The translations under genes and the position numbers were made by a program. Source: Mediterranea massiliensis (GTDB lineage Bacteria > Bacteroidota > Bacteroidia > Bacteroidales > Bacteroidaceae). From it: a DNA stretch of 64,000 nt. Positions 1 through 9,162 of the stretch are shown here, in pieces (within the stretch, counting starts at the first letter, position 1; every line of letters starts with the position of its first letter). Location of the stretch: the NCBI GenBank assembly GCA_015060695.1, contig SUYA01000001.1, forward strand, positions 356,686 through 420,685. Direction: 5' to 3'. The notes beneath the pieces were generated by a model, which saw nothing but the letters and a program-made list of their open reading frames with translations, did not search any database and was not told the DNA's origin.

Positions 1-840
1 CAAGAAATAAACGGGGTACATTCTTATCTGCAAACTATTATTTAATCTATTGATAATTTTTATAGTAACATCTTGCCAATTACCATAATAATCCTGCATT
101 TGCAATTTATAATCTCCATCCGGATCTAAATTTTTCATTGTAAAATCTACAACTCCTCCATAGCAAGGATTTAACGGTGTATGTGACACAAACTCTTGTC
201 CTTTAAATTCAACAAAGGATTTATCTATACTCATCTTTGAATTAACTTCTACTCTAATAGGGAATGTTCCTGTCATACTCCAATTATATTTTACAACCAG
301 CTTATTCATGGATGCCTCTATCACGTTATTTTCATAATCTCCAATCCAAACCTTATTATCTTTTAAAACGGTTGAAAAATATTTTCCTTCAATTACCAAT
401 TTACCCGAAAATCCTATGAATGAGGTTTCATCAGGAATCATAGTAACAGATGTTATTATAGGGGAATGAGTATCTCCCGTAATATAATCTATAATGATAC
501 TACGAAAATCTCCAACTGTAGTTTTTACATAAGCATACACATTACATTGTACATTATTTCCCCAATTGACTTCAAGATTGGCCTTAAATTCATCCGATGA
601 ATTCAATACATAATTTAATGGTTCTACACCCAATATATTGGGTTGAATCACAAATCCTTTTTCCAGAATCGTAACATCATTAGACTTTTCCACATTGGCC
701 GATAGAGAGAAGCCATAATTTTCCCACGTTGCAGAGATATCTACTTTTGCAAAGTTAGCCATTGGCAATTCCGCTTCTTGACATGAGTGGAGGCAAATCG
801 CCATAAACAGAGATAAATATATAACAGCATATCTTTTCAT
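1..840 (-). CDS. IPT/TIG-like lipoprotein, partial (C-terminus beyond left edge)
   Basis: The frame stays open for 280 codons from the ATG at 838-840 to the window edge, so the C-terminus is missing. The N-terminus is a short hydrophobic signal ending in the lipobox LHSC, so the mature protein should be a lipoprotein anchored at the cell envelope. The part from about residue 130 on (SPIITSV, then GKLVIEGKYF and a V-I-G-D-Y turn) looks like an IPT/TIG immunoglobulin-like domain, as found in surface glycan-binding lipoproteins of Bacteroides. It lies 14 bp after the predicted barrel protein gene and is probably co-transcribed with it. The specific ligand or role cannot be told from what is visible. 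Confidence 0.75.
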   Translation of the reverse strand, partial: MKRYAVIYLSLFMAICLHSCQEAELPMANFAKVDISATWENYGFSLSANVEKSNDVTILEKGFVIQPNILGVEPLNYVLNSSDEFKANLEVNWGNNVQCNVYAYVKTTVGDFRSIIIDYITGDTHSPIITSVTMIPDETSFIGFSGKLVIEGKYFSTVLKDNKVWIGDYENNVIEASMNKLVVKYNWSMTGTFPIRVEVNSKMSIDKSFVEFKGQEFVSHTPLNPCYGGVVDFTMKNLDPDGDYKLQMQDYYGNWQDVTIKIINRLNNSLQIRMYPVYFL

Positions 841-854
841 AACACTCCTCTATT

Positions 855-1979
855 TTACAAATTAAACGAGACTACAGCATAAATACCCGATTGAGAATAA
901 TCGCTAAACTCATGAGTGTAACGAATATCAAAGAAGAATGAATGACGAGGTTGCCATTTCCATTCAACACCTACACCACCGGTAACACCTACACTAAACT
1001 TATCTAATGAAATAGTACCACTTTCCATCAACATCATATAGCCATCCGTTGTTCCGGTCAAGTACTGATTGGCTGTCTCATTCTTAAACATATAATGCAA
1101 CTCCGGTCCTATTTGCAAATAGGGCAACCATTTACCTTTCAGATGATTGGCCGTATAACGTACCATCAATGGCATTATGAGTCCTCTGCCATTATATATG
1201 GCTGCACCTCCATAATGATCGCCCATTGATTCAAAATGCGTTACCTCTGTATACTCGCGATAAGCTAATTCAGAATGAAACGAAAGAGAATTATAGAAAG
1301 GCACATCTATAAAAGCTCCCAATAATCCTTGGAACTTATTTTCAAAAGAATAAATCTTATGCGATACACCACCAAAGCCGGCACCGGCCAATATACCCCA
1401 ACGGAATCGAGTTAAATAATTAGTGTTTTCCGATAAGATTATTTTATACCTTTTATCAAACGACGCCGGAGTAGCTTTCATCCGATGAATGTATGTATTC
1501 ACTCGCTCCTCTTTGGCAATTGGGAATGTCAGCAAGTAATCAGTCAACAGATTTTTATCGTTCACCAACATTGGCTTCAATATCGAATCTCCCGCAAACC
1601 TCACATAATAAACACTTCGTTCATGATTGGGATAATATTTATAGATGGAAACATCTTCTCTACTATAAATACGGGGCAATAATAGTCGTTTGAGGGTATC
1701 ATTTTCCATCAGATAGGCAGAGGTATATAGCTGTCCACCATCTATATAATATTTTATTTCCTCTGCCTTATATCTTTTTATTATTTTTCCGTCTTTATCA
1801 ATCAACGATATGGCTTGTTGCTTCCCACGTGCATTGTCCACAGCGAAAGCAACTCTAGATATCACCGTATCTTTACCTATTTCATTATCATGATATACAA
1901 TTATATTTTGTTTTTTCTGCGCAAAAATAGAAGTTGCAACAAATAATAATAAAAATATGATAGAAATACGTCGTTTCAT
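855..1979 (-). CDS. Predicted outer-membrane beta-barrel protein (PorT-like), hypothetical
   Basis: A 374-aa protein. I chose the ATG at 1979 because it begins a clean signal peptide (MKRRISIIFLLLFVATSIFA, cleaved near AQ); the frame is open nine codons further upstream. From about residue 190 the sequence has alternating aromatic/hydrophobic strands with turns rich in Gly and Asn and ends in VVSFNL, a terminal aromatic strand typical of outer-membrane barrels. This resembles the small barrel proteins often annotated as PorT-like or outer membrane beta-barrel in Bacteroidota. The N-terminal half has no family I recognise. The gene lies 29 bp after the S9 peptidase gene and 14 bp before the IPT lipoprotein gene, which suggests one operon of exported proteins. 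Confidence 0.75.
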   Translation of the reverse strand: MKRRISIIFLLLFVATSIFAQKKQNIIVYHDNEIGKDTVISRVAFAVDNARGKQQAISLIDKDGKIIKRYKAEEIKYYIDGGQLYTSAYLMENDTLKRLLLPRIYSREDVSIYKYYPNHERSVYYVRFAGDSILKPMLVNDKNLLTDYLLTFPIAKEERVNTYIHRMKATPASFDKRYKIILSENTNYLTRFRWGILAGAGFGGVSHKIYSFENKFQGLLGAFIDVPFYNSLSFHSELAYREYTEVTHFESMGDHYGGAAIYNGRGLIMPLMVRYTANHLKGKWLPYLQIGPELHYMFKNETANQYLTGTTDGYMMLMESGTISLDKFSVGVTGGVGVEWKWQPRHSFFFDIRYTHEFSDYSQSGIYAVVSFNL

Positions 1980-2008
1980 AAGCCTAATATCCAATTGATT
2001 TAACAATA

Positions 2009-4261
2009 CTATTTATCCTTCACTTCGCTCCACTTCGGTGGATTGACGCCTAAAAGATGACGTACAAAGAAGTCGTAACGTTTGTGCTCGCCAAACTCTT
2101 CGCCAACCGTATGAGCCGCGCCGGGAATTACCACCAGGTCGAAATCTTTATTGGCTTTAATCAGTGCATTAACTACTTGCATGGTCGATGCCGGATCTAC
2201 GTTATCGTCCAACTCACCTACCACCAACATTAACGGACGACTAAGTAAATGAGCATTCTCTACATTCGAAGATTCTTTGTATTGTTCACCTACCGGATAA
2301 CCCATCCAAAGTTCGTTCCACCAAATCTTATCCATACGATTGTCGTGACATCCACATGCCGAATAAGCAGCTTTGTAGAATTCCGGATGGAAGAGTACGG
2401 CAGCTGTAGATTCCTGTCCACCGGCCGAACATCCATAGATACCCACTCGGTCGATGTCCATATAGGGATATTTCTTTGCAGCAGCCTTTATCCAAGCAAT
2501 GTGGTCGGGCAATCCGGCATCTTTCAAGTTCTTATAGCAAACGTTCTCGAACTCACGCGAACGGAAAGAGGTCCCCATACCATCCACCTGCACCACAATA
2601 AAGCCCAATTCGGCAATCGAAGTCAAGTAACGGTTATAGGCAATGAAGTTCTTGGGTACATATTGGTCACCGGGTCCCTGATAGATGTATTCAATAATAG
2701 GATATTTCTTTGAGGGATCGAAGTTACTAGGACGTGCTATAAGTCCCCACATCGGTGTCTTTCCGTCACGGCCGGGTGCCACGAACACTTCGGGGGCTTT
2801 CCAACCCTCAGCCACCAGGCGACTGATGTCGGCTGTTTCCAGTGGCATTACCACCTTACCGTCCTTACCACTGCGCAACACTGCTACCGGAGCCTTATCA
2901 ACCATTGAATAGACATCAACCAAGTAGTTCATATCGTCTGAGAACCAAGCCTCGTGCATTCCTTCGTCGGGAGTAAGACAAGTCATATTCTTTCCGTCGA
3001 AATCTATGCGGTAATAGCGTATCAGGTAAGGATCTTCCTCTTTCACCACTCCGTTAGCAGTGAAGTATATCTGCCCTTTCTCTTCATCTACCCTTAACAC
3101 TTGGCGCACATACCATTCTCCCTTCGTAATCTGATGAGTAGGTTGAGCGGTTGTCCGGTCGAACATATAAAGGTGATTCCAATTGTCGCGTTCACTCATC
3201 CAAATCATTCGTTTGCCATCCTTCATGTCATGACGGAAGTACCGCACGTAGTTGACATACTTATCGTGTGTCTCTTCTACCAACGGGCGTACTTTGCCTG
3301 TTTCTACCGACATTTCAAGCACGCGATATACCTGATGTCCGCGTTGATTATATTCAAAGGTAATAGATTGGCTATCGTCATTCCAACGGGGACCACGAAG
3401 TTCATATTGATGCTCAAACAAATCTATTTCAGGAATGATGGCCCGACCGGTTTCTACCTCATATACACAAGGTATCTTGAAGCGTAGTTCGTCACCCGGC
3501 TTCGCATATTCTTGTTTGTGTAGCTTGGGTTGCAATTGGTCTTTGGGTGATGACTCTACATAATATACATAACGTTTTTCAACGGGACGAATTTTGCAAG
3601 CCGCCACCTTCTTGCTATCGGGCGACCAGCGAATGTAGGAAGAATAGTAATTACTCAGCGTACCATCTAAGCTAAGTTGTTTTTCTTTTCCCGTAGCCAC
3701 ATTTCGCACGTATATATTATCGTTTTTAATGTAGGCCACATACTTTCTGTCGGGCGAAGGTACCGGACCACCTTTTTTCTCATCATCTACTACCATCCAA
3801 TGCGGACGTTGAGGAGGTACAGGCACATTACCTTCTGCCGTCAATTGATTTTTGCGAACAGCATATTTCCACATACGTTGGGCAAAATTGAAACGCAAAG
3901 TATCGAGCGATTTATCTACACGCAAACGTTCCAGATAGATTCTATCGGCTTTCACGTCCCTACCCGAAGCACTACTCAAAGCCTTTGCCAGCTTTTCATT
4001 GTCAAACAAGTTACGTCGTGTCTTCTTATCGGCATCCACCACCACATAAATGCGGCCTTCGGGTGTTTGACGAACATACCAAAACTGATGTGTACCTCTA
4101 ATCCATTGTGGCTGTACATTCGAATAAAAAATCTTTGAAGCACTATACTTCTCTTTCATAGCATAAGCACGGTTGTAATCCTCTACCGTACCTTGCGCTA
4201 ATGCCATGCTACTGCTTATCAAACAAAGTAGCAACAATTGCCATTTCTTAAAATTTTTCAT
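2009..4261 (-). CDS. S9 family peptidase, DPP-IV-like
   Basis: A 750-aa exported serine peptidase. The start at 4261 is preferred because it gives a compact signal peptide (MKNFKKWQLLLLCLISSSMA, cleavage near LAQ). Residues from about 40 to 480 hold WD/PD40-like repeats typical of the DPPIV N-terminal beta-propeller (for example VPSPDRKYVAYIKNDNIYVR). The C-terminal alpha/beta-hydrolase has the nucleophile in GCSAGG near residue 611, an Asp in GELDDNVDP near 686 and the His in GAAHTVGEE near 716. Most DPP-IV enzymes read GWSYGG at the nucleophile, so substrate preference is uncertain. The family releases dipeptides from N-termini in the periplasm. It is first of three minus-strand genes. Confidence 0.85.
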   Translation of the reverse strand: MKNFKKWQLLLLCLISSSMALAQGTVEDYNRAYAMKEKYSASKIFYSNVQPQWIRGTHQFWYVRQTPEGRIYVVVDADKKTRRNLFDNEKLAKALSSASGRDVKADRIYLERLRVDKSLDTLRFNFAQRMWKYAVRKNQLTAEGNVPVPPQRPHWMVVDDEKKGGPVPSPDRKYVAYIKNDNIYVRNVATGKEKQLSLDGTLSNYYSSYIRWSPDSKKVAACKIRPVEKRYVYYVESSPKDQLQPKLHKQEYAKPGDELRFKIPCVYEVETGRAIIPEIDLFEHQYELRGPRWNDDSQSITFEYNQRGHQVYRVLEMSVETGKVRPLVEETHDKYVNYVRYFRHDMKDGKRMIWMSERDNWNHLYMFDRTTAQPTHQITKGEWYVRQVLRVDEEKGQIYFTANGVVKEEDPYLIRYYRIDFDGKNMTCLTPDEGMHEAWFSDDMNYLVDVYSMVDKAPVAVLRSGKDGKVVMPLETADISRLVAEGWKAPEVFVAPGRDGKTPMWGLIARPSNFDPSKKYPIIEYIYQGPGDQYVPKNFIAYNRYLTSIAELGFIVVQVDGMGTSFRSREFENVCYKNLKDAGLPDHIAWIKAAAKKYPYMDIDRVGIYGCSAGGQESTAAVLFHPEFYKAAYSACGCHDNRMDKIWWNELWMGYPVGEQYKESSNVENAHLLSRPLMLVVGELDDNVDPASTMQVVNALIKANKDFDLVVIPGAAHTVGEEFGEHKRYDFFVRHLLGVNPPKWSEVKDK

Positions 4262-4297
4262 GTCTTTGATGTATTTTATGATTGTTAGTATTCTTGG

Positions 4298-4330
4298 TTT
4301 GCAAAGTAACAAAAAAAATCGTTACTTTTG
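4298..4330 (+). promoter_or_regulatory. Bacteroidota-type promoter for the 4366 gene
   Basis: TTTG at 4298-4301, a 21-bp spacer, then TACTTTTG at 4323-4330, which fits the TTTG-N19-21-TAnnTTTG consensus recognised by the Bacteroides primary sigma factor. Transcription should begin a few bases later, leaving a leader of about 30 nt before the ATG at 4366. The opposite strand reads TTACTTTG at 4302-4309, a poorer match that may drive the divergent S9 peptidase. Confidence 0.65.
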
Positions 4331-4365
4331 CCAAATCTTCCGAAAAACTATTAGACAGATTATTT

Positions 4366-4905
4366 ATGCAACGATATTTTTTATTCTTTTGGCTGATTTT
4401 AATTACCTCTCAAGCCACACAGGCACAAACTGAAGTGGCAAATGATTCGACATTGAACATTACCTTATCGAACGTAAAAGAATACGACGGTTTCTTATTG
4501 GATATGGGACTGATGAATTTAGAGGTAGCTCCCCCTTCATTGAATGAATACAAATTAGTGATTCCCGATGCCAGCAAAGACTATAGCCGTATTTTCCGTC
4601 TGAATCCTAACATCAGCTATTCACAAGGATATACCAACCTATTCCAGACCGGCAGAAGCACAGTATATGGTAGTACCCCGTTCGGATGGGGAGGATTCTG
4701 GTCAACACCGTCTCACTTAATGATGAGTAGTTTCAAGTTGAAGAATGGCATGCGACTTAACACCTATGGACAATACAACAGACAGGGCTTTCGTATGGTC
4801 AACCCGTCGGCTCTGCCTTGGGAGCGAAATAATTTCAAAGGAGCATTCGAGCTAAAGTCTGCCAACGGAAACTTCGGTATCCGCATAGAAGTAGAAAGAC
4901 GATAA
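4366..4905 (+). CDS. Small secreted protein of unknown function
   Basis: A 179-aa protein with a hydrophobic N-terminal signal (MQRYFLFFWLILITSQATQA, cleavage before QTEV). The start at 4366 is chosen because the frame upstream runs through the promoter at 4298-4330. The mature part contains a Gly/Trp/Phe-rich stretch (STPFGWGGFWSTP) and ends in alternating hydrophobic residues (FGIRIEVERR), which could be barrel strands, but there are too few to call a barrel. I do not recognise a family. It is convergent with the sensor kinase gene: the two stop codons are only 2 bp apart. Confidence 0.7.
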   Translation: MQRYFLFFWLILITSQATQAQTEVANDSTLNITLSNVKEYDGFLLDMGLMNLEVAPPSLNEYKLVIPDASKDYSRIFRLNPNISYSQGYTNLFQTGRSTVYGSTPFGWGGFWSTPSHLMMSSFKLKNGMRLNTYGQYNRQGFRMVNPSALPWERNNFKGAFELKSANGNFGIRIEVERR

Positions 4906-4907
4906 AC

Positions 4908-6224
4908 TCAATCTGAGAAAGCGGTATCCTTAAAACGGATGGTAAAACGAGTAAGGCCATCCGGACAAGTACGAAGCGAAAAATCACACGAATGTTTTGT
5001 TAATACCTCACGGATAAAAATCAGGCCGATGCCTTGTCCGTTGGGTTTGGTTGAGAAGAATGGAGTAAACAGTTTTTCTTCCGTCTCTTTAGAAATGCCG
5101 GAACCGTTATCTATCACCTCCAACTGTATCGGATTCGATTGCGTGCGGATAATAATCTCCCCCTGTTGTCCAATGCTTTCGGCCGCATTTTTCAAGACAT
5201 TTATCAATACCTGCTCAAAAAGGGTGGTATCCAGTTTCACCGGTAAATCCTTGCTTGCCAATTCTAAACGAAGGTCTATGTCGTGCCTACGGCAAATGTT
5301 TTCCATAAATATCTTGGCATCGTTCACACAATCGTTCAAATTCACCGTTTGCCATTGCGGTTCAGGTATCCTCACTACATCGGCAAAGTTGGTTATGAAA
5401 CGGCTCATGCTATAACTCCGTTCAATGCACACTTTCATCACTTCGCACAATTCCTCTGTATCATCCATTGTCTGCAAGGCTCCTGTCACACTATCCAGAG
5501 TTGAAGTAATGCCGGCCACCGAGTTATTCACTTCGTGAGAAATCATACGAATTACTTTTTCGTATGCTTTCTTCTCGGCCTTGTGTACCTCGTCGGTCAG
5601 ACTTTCTATCAAGAAGAAGGGCTGATGGAAACCATAATTCACAAACGACAAGCGAGTGCAACGGTAAATCATGGCATCGTCCATGCGAACAGTTCTCGAA
5701 GTATCTTTTTCCAACGAAGCCAGCACATCGGCCAACGGAGCGTTTATCTCTGTCAACAATCGTCCGTTCAGTATCTCTTTGTCTGAGCAATGCAAAAAGG
5801 CTTGCGCCGCCTTGTTCACCATTTTGATGCGTTCATCAAAATCCATGACAATCACCCCCATGGGCGAAACCTCTATCAGCAAATCCAGAAACTGATTCTG
5901 TTCACGCAAACGCAACCGTTCGTTCTTCAGTTGTTCCAGCATCTTGTTGAATATTGTTACGATGCGATCCGATTCATGTTGTCCTATCAATGACAAACGG
6001 CTGCTGAAGTCTTGCTCGCGCAGCAAGTCCATCCCTCCGGCAATGTTATCCAGCGGTGCCACCACCTTACGATAGAAGTAGAACAAGAAGAGCAGACTGA
6101 TTGTAATTACCCCTTCCGACAGATAGAACAGCAATCCACGCTCACTGACGGTTAACACCAGTAGCAAGAGCCATACCACTACCAATAGAGTAGCCAAAAT
6201 CGTGAAGAGGTATTTCAGTTTCAT
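4908..6224 (-). CDS. Sensor histidine kinase, NtrY/AtoS-like
   Basis: A 438-aa membrane kinase. Two transmembrane helices (about residues 5-26 and 31-51) leave almost no periplasmic loop, so the signal is probably sensed in the membrane or cytoplasm. A HAMP-like linker follows (52-105), then a PAS domain (about 110-210), the H-box MISHEVNNS with the phospho-acceptor His230, and a HATPase domain with N-box (NVLKNAAES), G1 (DNGSGI) and G2 (GQGIGL) motifs. It starts directly after the stop codon of the NtrC-type regulator, so the two are co-translated partners. As the last gene of the export locus it probably controls that locus; the stimulus is unknown. Confidence 0.9.
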   Translation of the reverse strand: MKLKYLFTILATLLVVVWLLLLVLTVSERGLLFYLSEGVITISLLFLFYFYRKVVAPLDNIAGGMDLLREQDFSSRLSLIGQHESDRIVTIFNKMLEQLKNERLRLREQNQFLDLLIEVSPMGVIVMDFDERIKMVNKAAQAFLHCSDKEILNGRLLTEINAPLADVLASLEKDTSRTVRMDDAMIYRCTRLSFVNYGFHQPFFLIESLTDEVHKAEKKAYEKVIRMISHEVNNSVAGITSTLDSVTGALQTMDDTEELCEVMKVCIERSYSMSRFITNFADVVRIPEPQWQTVNLNDCVNDAKIFMENICRRHDIDLRLELASKDLPVKLDTTLFEQVLINVLKNAAESIGQQGEIIIRTQSNPIQLEVIDNGSGISKETEEKLFTPFFSTKPNGQGIGLIFIREVLTKHSCDFSLRTCPDGLTRFTIRFKDTAFSD

Positions 6225-7586
6225 TTAATCGGTATTTATTTTAATTCCAAATTTCTCTAACCGCCGATAGAGCGATTGGCGTGTGATACCCAACGCTTGT
6301 GCCACCTGTGTCAAATTGTTTTCATACTTCTCCAAAGCCTGCACAATGGCCTGTTTCTCCATCTCTTCCAGTGTGTATCCATCCTGGAAGGAATACTCTT
6401 TAGGTTCGGTGGTTGCCGATTGCAGATAGGGCTTGAAGTCGTCTGCTTTCAGCAACGATTTTCCACTAACCAGCAGTACCCGTTCCACCAGATTTTTCAG
6501 CTCGCGAATATTGCCCGGATAAGGCAATCGTTTTAGCAATTCCATGGCATCTTCACTCAGTTCCACCTCTTGCAGACGGTTGGCCTTACACAGTTCCGTA
6601 GCAAAATGACGGGCCAGTAAAGGTATGTCTTCACGCCGTTCGCGCAAAGGGGGCAACTCTACGGTTATCAGATTGATACGATAGAAGAGATCTTCTCGGA
6701 AGCTCTTCTCCTTTACCATGCGTGGCAAGTCGGCATTAGTGGCACATACTACCCGTATATCCACCTTGCGGGGACGGCTGTCGCCCAACACCTCGAAAGT
6801 CTGTTCTTGCAATACGCGCAATAACTTCACTTGGCTATTCAATTCCAAGTCACCTATCTCGTCCAGAAAGATGGTGCCTTTGTCGGCCAATTCAAACCGT
6901 CCTATCCGGTCGGCCGTAGCATCGGTAAAGGCTCCTTTCTTGTGACCAAACATTTCGCTTTCAAAAAGCGATTGCGAGATGCCTCCTAAATTCACTTTTA
7001 TAAACGGCTTTCCGGCACGCAAACTGTTACGATGAATGGCTTCGGCTATCAATTCTTTACCGGTGCCACTCTCACCGGTAATCAGCACCGGAGCATTGGT
7101 GTGCGCTATGCGTTCTATGGTTTCCAGCACCTGCATCAAGGACTTGCTCTTCCCGATGATGTGGCTACGGTCAAACTCCTTCTCTCCCCCCTTTTCGGCC
7201 GGTTTCTCTGTGGTTTTCGAAGTGAGTTCCAAAGCCGTCTCAATGCGGTGTACCAACGTCACGTTTGTCCACGGTTTGGTAATGAAATCAAAGGCACCCG
7301 CCTGCATACCCTTTACAGCCAGTTGGATGCTGCCCCATGCCGTCATCAAAATAACCGGCACGTCTGGTTGAAAGAGTTTCACTTGCTTCAATAATGTCAA
7401 TCCTTCCGCTCCATCGGTAGCCAGAGTGAAGTTCATGTCCATCAAAATAAGGCGGGGAGCCACTTCCCTTACCACAGAAATAGCCTCTTTAGGGGTAGCT
7501 ACTGCCACCACTTCGTGCCCCAATCGCTTCAGCAAGAAGCTGAGCGACGAGCGAATGCTGCTATCATCGTCTATAACCAATATCAT
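6225..7586 (-). CDS. NtrC-family sigma-54-dependent response regulator
   Basis: A 453-aa bacterial enhancer-binding protein. The receiver domain (1-120) has the acidic pocket DDD at 6-8 and the phospho-acceptor Asp50 in ILMDMNF. The AAA+ domain (about 140-375) has Walker A GESGTGKE, the sigma-54 contact loop GAFTDA (GAFTGA in most members), a Walker B in GTIFLDEIGD and an arginine-finger region in FREDLFYRINL. The C-terminus is a Fis-type helix-turn-helix (LTQVAQALGITRQSLYRRLEK). It abuts its kinase gene. A sigma-54 promoter and palindromic sites lie upstream of the first gene of the same locus, so I infer positive autoregulation. The GAFTDA variant occurs in other working activators. Confidence 0.93.
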   Translation of the reverse strand: MILVIDDDSSIRSSLSFLLKRLGHEVVAVATPKEAISVVREVAPRLILMDMNFTLATDGAEGLTLLKQVKLFQPDVPVILMTAWGSIQLAVKGMQAGAFDFITKPWTNVTLVHRIETALELTSKTTEKPAEKGGEKEFDRSHIIGKSKSLMQVLETIERIAHTNAPVLITGESGTGKELIAEAIHRNSLRAGKPFIKVNLGGISQSLFESEMFGHKKGAFTDATADRIGRFELADKGTIFLDEIGDLELNSQVKLLRVLQEQTFEVLGDSRPRKVDIRVVCATNADLPRMVKEKSFREDLFYRINLITVELPPLRERREDIPLLARHFATELCKANRLQEVELSEDAMELLKRLPYPGNIRELKNLVERVLLVSGKSLLKADDFKPYLQSATTEPKEYSFQDGYTLEEMEKQAIVQALEKYENNLTQVAQALGITRQSLYRRLEKFGIKINTD

Positions 7587-7648
7587 AACGGCACAAATAT
7601 AGCTGTTTTTCTCTTAAAATAGGTACAAATTGTTGCTTTGTTACACTT

Positions 7649-9139
7649 TTACTTACGAACTATGGCTTCAAAGTCAGCATCAATACCTGTGTTATTAATG
7701 AAATCCCACAACGTCAGGCTGCGCACTTGGTAGTAGTAGTACCAGTAGTAGAACAACTCGTTAATGTGCTTCTGCCGAGCTTCATCCTTCTTGGTTTGCG
7801 AATCGTTCAAATCCAATGTCGAAATCTTGCCTATCATGAAAGTCTCTACGTTGGTGTTATAACGACGTTGGGCAATGTTATCGGCTGCATTGGCTATTTG
7901 CAACTGCATCTGTTGATTGTTGAATTGTTCCACCAAGATAAATATGTTCTGATTAAAGTTCATCGACTCTTGGCGTAGTCGGCTCTCCACCACTTCACGG
8001 TTGCTCTGCGCCACCTTTACCTGTCCGCGTCGCTTGCCCCAGTCCACCAACGGAATGCTGAAGCCCACTTCTATCACCTGATTATCCTTCAATCGGTCGT
8101 AAGCTCCCTTCATCCGGTTATCGGTGCCGGTAAAGCCCACTTGTGCAAAGAGGTTTATCTGCCGCAGGTTACCTTTGGCCTTAGCCACTTCATAGTCGGC
8201 TTCCAACTGACGGCGACGTATGTTTTTGGCAAACGAATTGTTCTCCAACGCCTTTGCCAACACCTCGTTGTAGTTCAGTTTCACCTCTGGCAATTCTTCG
8301 GGCAATATGGGTTCCAACTCCTCCTCCTCGCCCAAGGCCAAAAAAGAACGGAGGGCAAACATATTGCTTTTCATCGAGCTTTCGTTGTCGGTCAGCGTAG
8401 AGCGTGCATTCAGTACGTTCAGTTCCAATTGCAACAGGTCGTTCTCACTGATTTGCCCCATTTGTCGCTTAGCCTTGGCCACTTCATACAGTTTCTCGGC
8501 ATTGTTCAGATTCTGACGGGCAATGCCCACATTCTCCTTAGCCAGCAACAGATTGAAGAAGTAATTGATGGTAGTCATGGTCACCTGCTCGGTAGCAGTG
8601 AGGAAGGCCGCTTTGGCCTCATCGTAGCGCACCGGCTCTATGCGACGATTCCACTTGGTATTGTTCACTCCGAATATGGGTTGATTCAACGTCAAGGCAA
8701 TAGGTACTGACATAAATCGTTTATTCTTGTCACCGTTCAGTTGCTTCAAGTAATCCAACGAGCTGGTCAGCGAAAGTGTACCACCTGTCAACCAGATATT
8801 CTGGTCAATGGAGAGTACTCCGTTCATACCCATGTAGTTACTACGAACAAAGGTATAAGAACCATCTCCTTGTTGATAGGCATTGTAATTCTTGTTATAA
8901 CTGGGAATGGTAGCCGACAAGTTTACCTCCGGCAACAGATTGGCCCGGAAGGTTCGGTATTCCCAATACGAGGTTTTCAACTCATTCAGTGCCACCGCAG
9001 CATCCACACTCTGTGTGCGGGCTATCAGTATAGCCTCTTCAAGTGTAATGGGGCGGCTGGCCGCCTCTTTTTCTTGCGACCAAGCCACTACACTACACAG
9101 AGAGAATAAAGAAATTAAAATCCATGTTTTCATGTTCAT
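7649..9139 (-). CDS. TolC family outer-membrane efflux protein
   Basis: A 496-aa protein with a signal peptide (MKTWILISLFSLCSVVAWS, cleaved before QEK). A second ATG two codons downstream (MKTW) is an equally good start. Two outer-membrane-efflux (OEP) repeats can be followed: an N-terminal one beginning ITLEEAILIAR, and a C-terminal one (YNEVLAKALENN, then IPLVDWGKRRGQVKVAQ), with long coiled-coil helices between. TolC proteins form the trimeric exit duct of tripartite exporters. It sits 23 bp after the last permease gene and 62 bp before the regulator gene, so it should be the dedicated outer-membrane component for the adaptor, ATPase and permeases upstream. Confidence 0.92.
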   Translation of the reverse strand: MNMKTWILISLFSLCSVVAWSQEKEAASRPITLEEAILIARTQSVDAAVALNELKTSYWEYRTFRANLLPEVNLSATIPSYNKNYNAYQQGDGSYTFVRSNYMGMNGVLSIDQNIWLTGGTLSLTSSLDYLKQLNGDKNKRFMSVPIALTLNQPIFGVNNTKWNRRIEPVRYDEAKAAFLTATEQVTMTTINYFFNLLLAKENVGIARQNLNNAEKLYEVAKAKRQMGQISENDLLQLELNVLNARSTLTDNESSMKSNMFALRSFLALGEEEELEPILPEELPEVKLNYNEVLAKALENNSFAKNIRRRQLEADYEVAKAKGNLRQINLFAQVGFTGTDNRMKGAYDRLKDNQVIEVGFSIPLVDWGKRRGQVKVAQSNREVVESRLRQESMNFNQNIFILVEQFNNQQMQLQIANAADNIAQRRYNTNVETFMIGKISTLDLNDSQTKKDEARQKHINELFYYWYYYYQVRSLTLWDFINNTGIDADFEAIVRK

Positions 9140-9162
9140 CTTTCCAAAATTGAATATTATTT

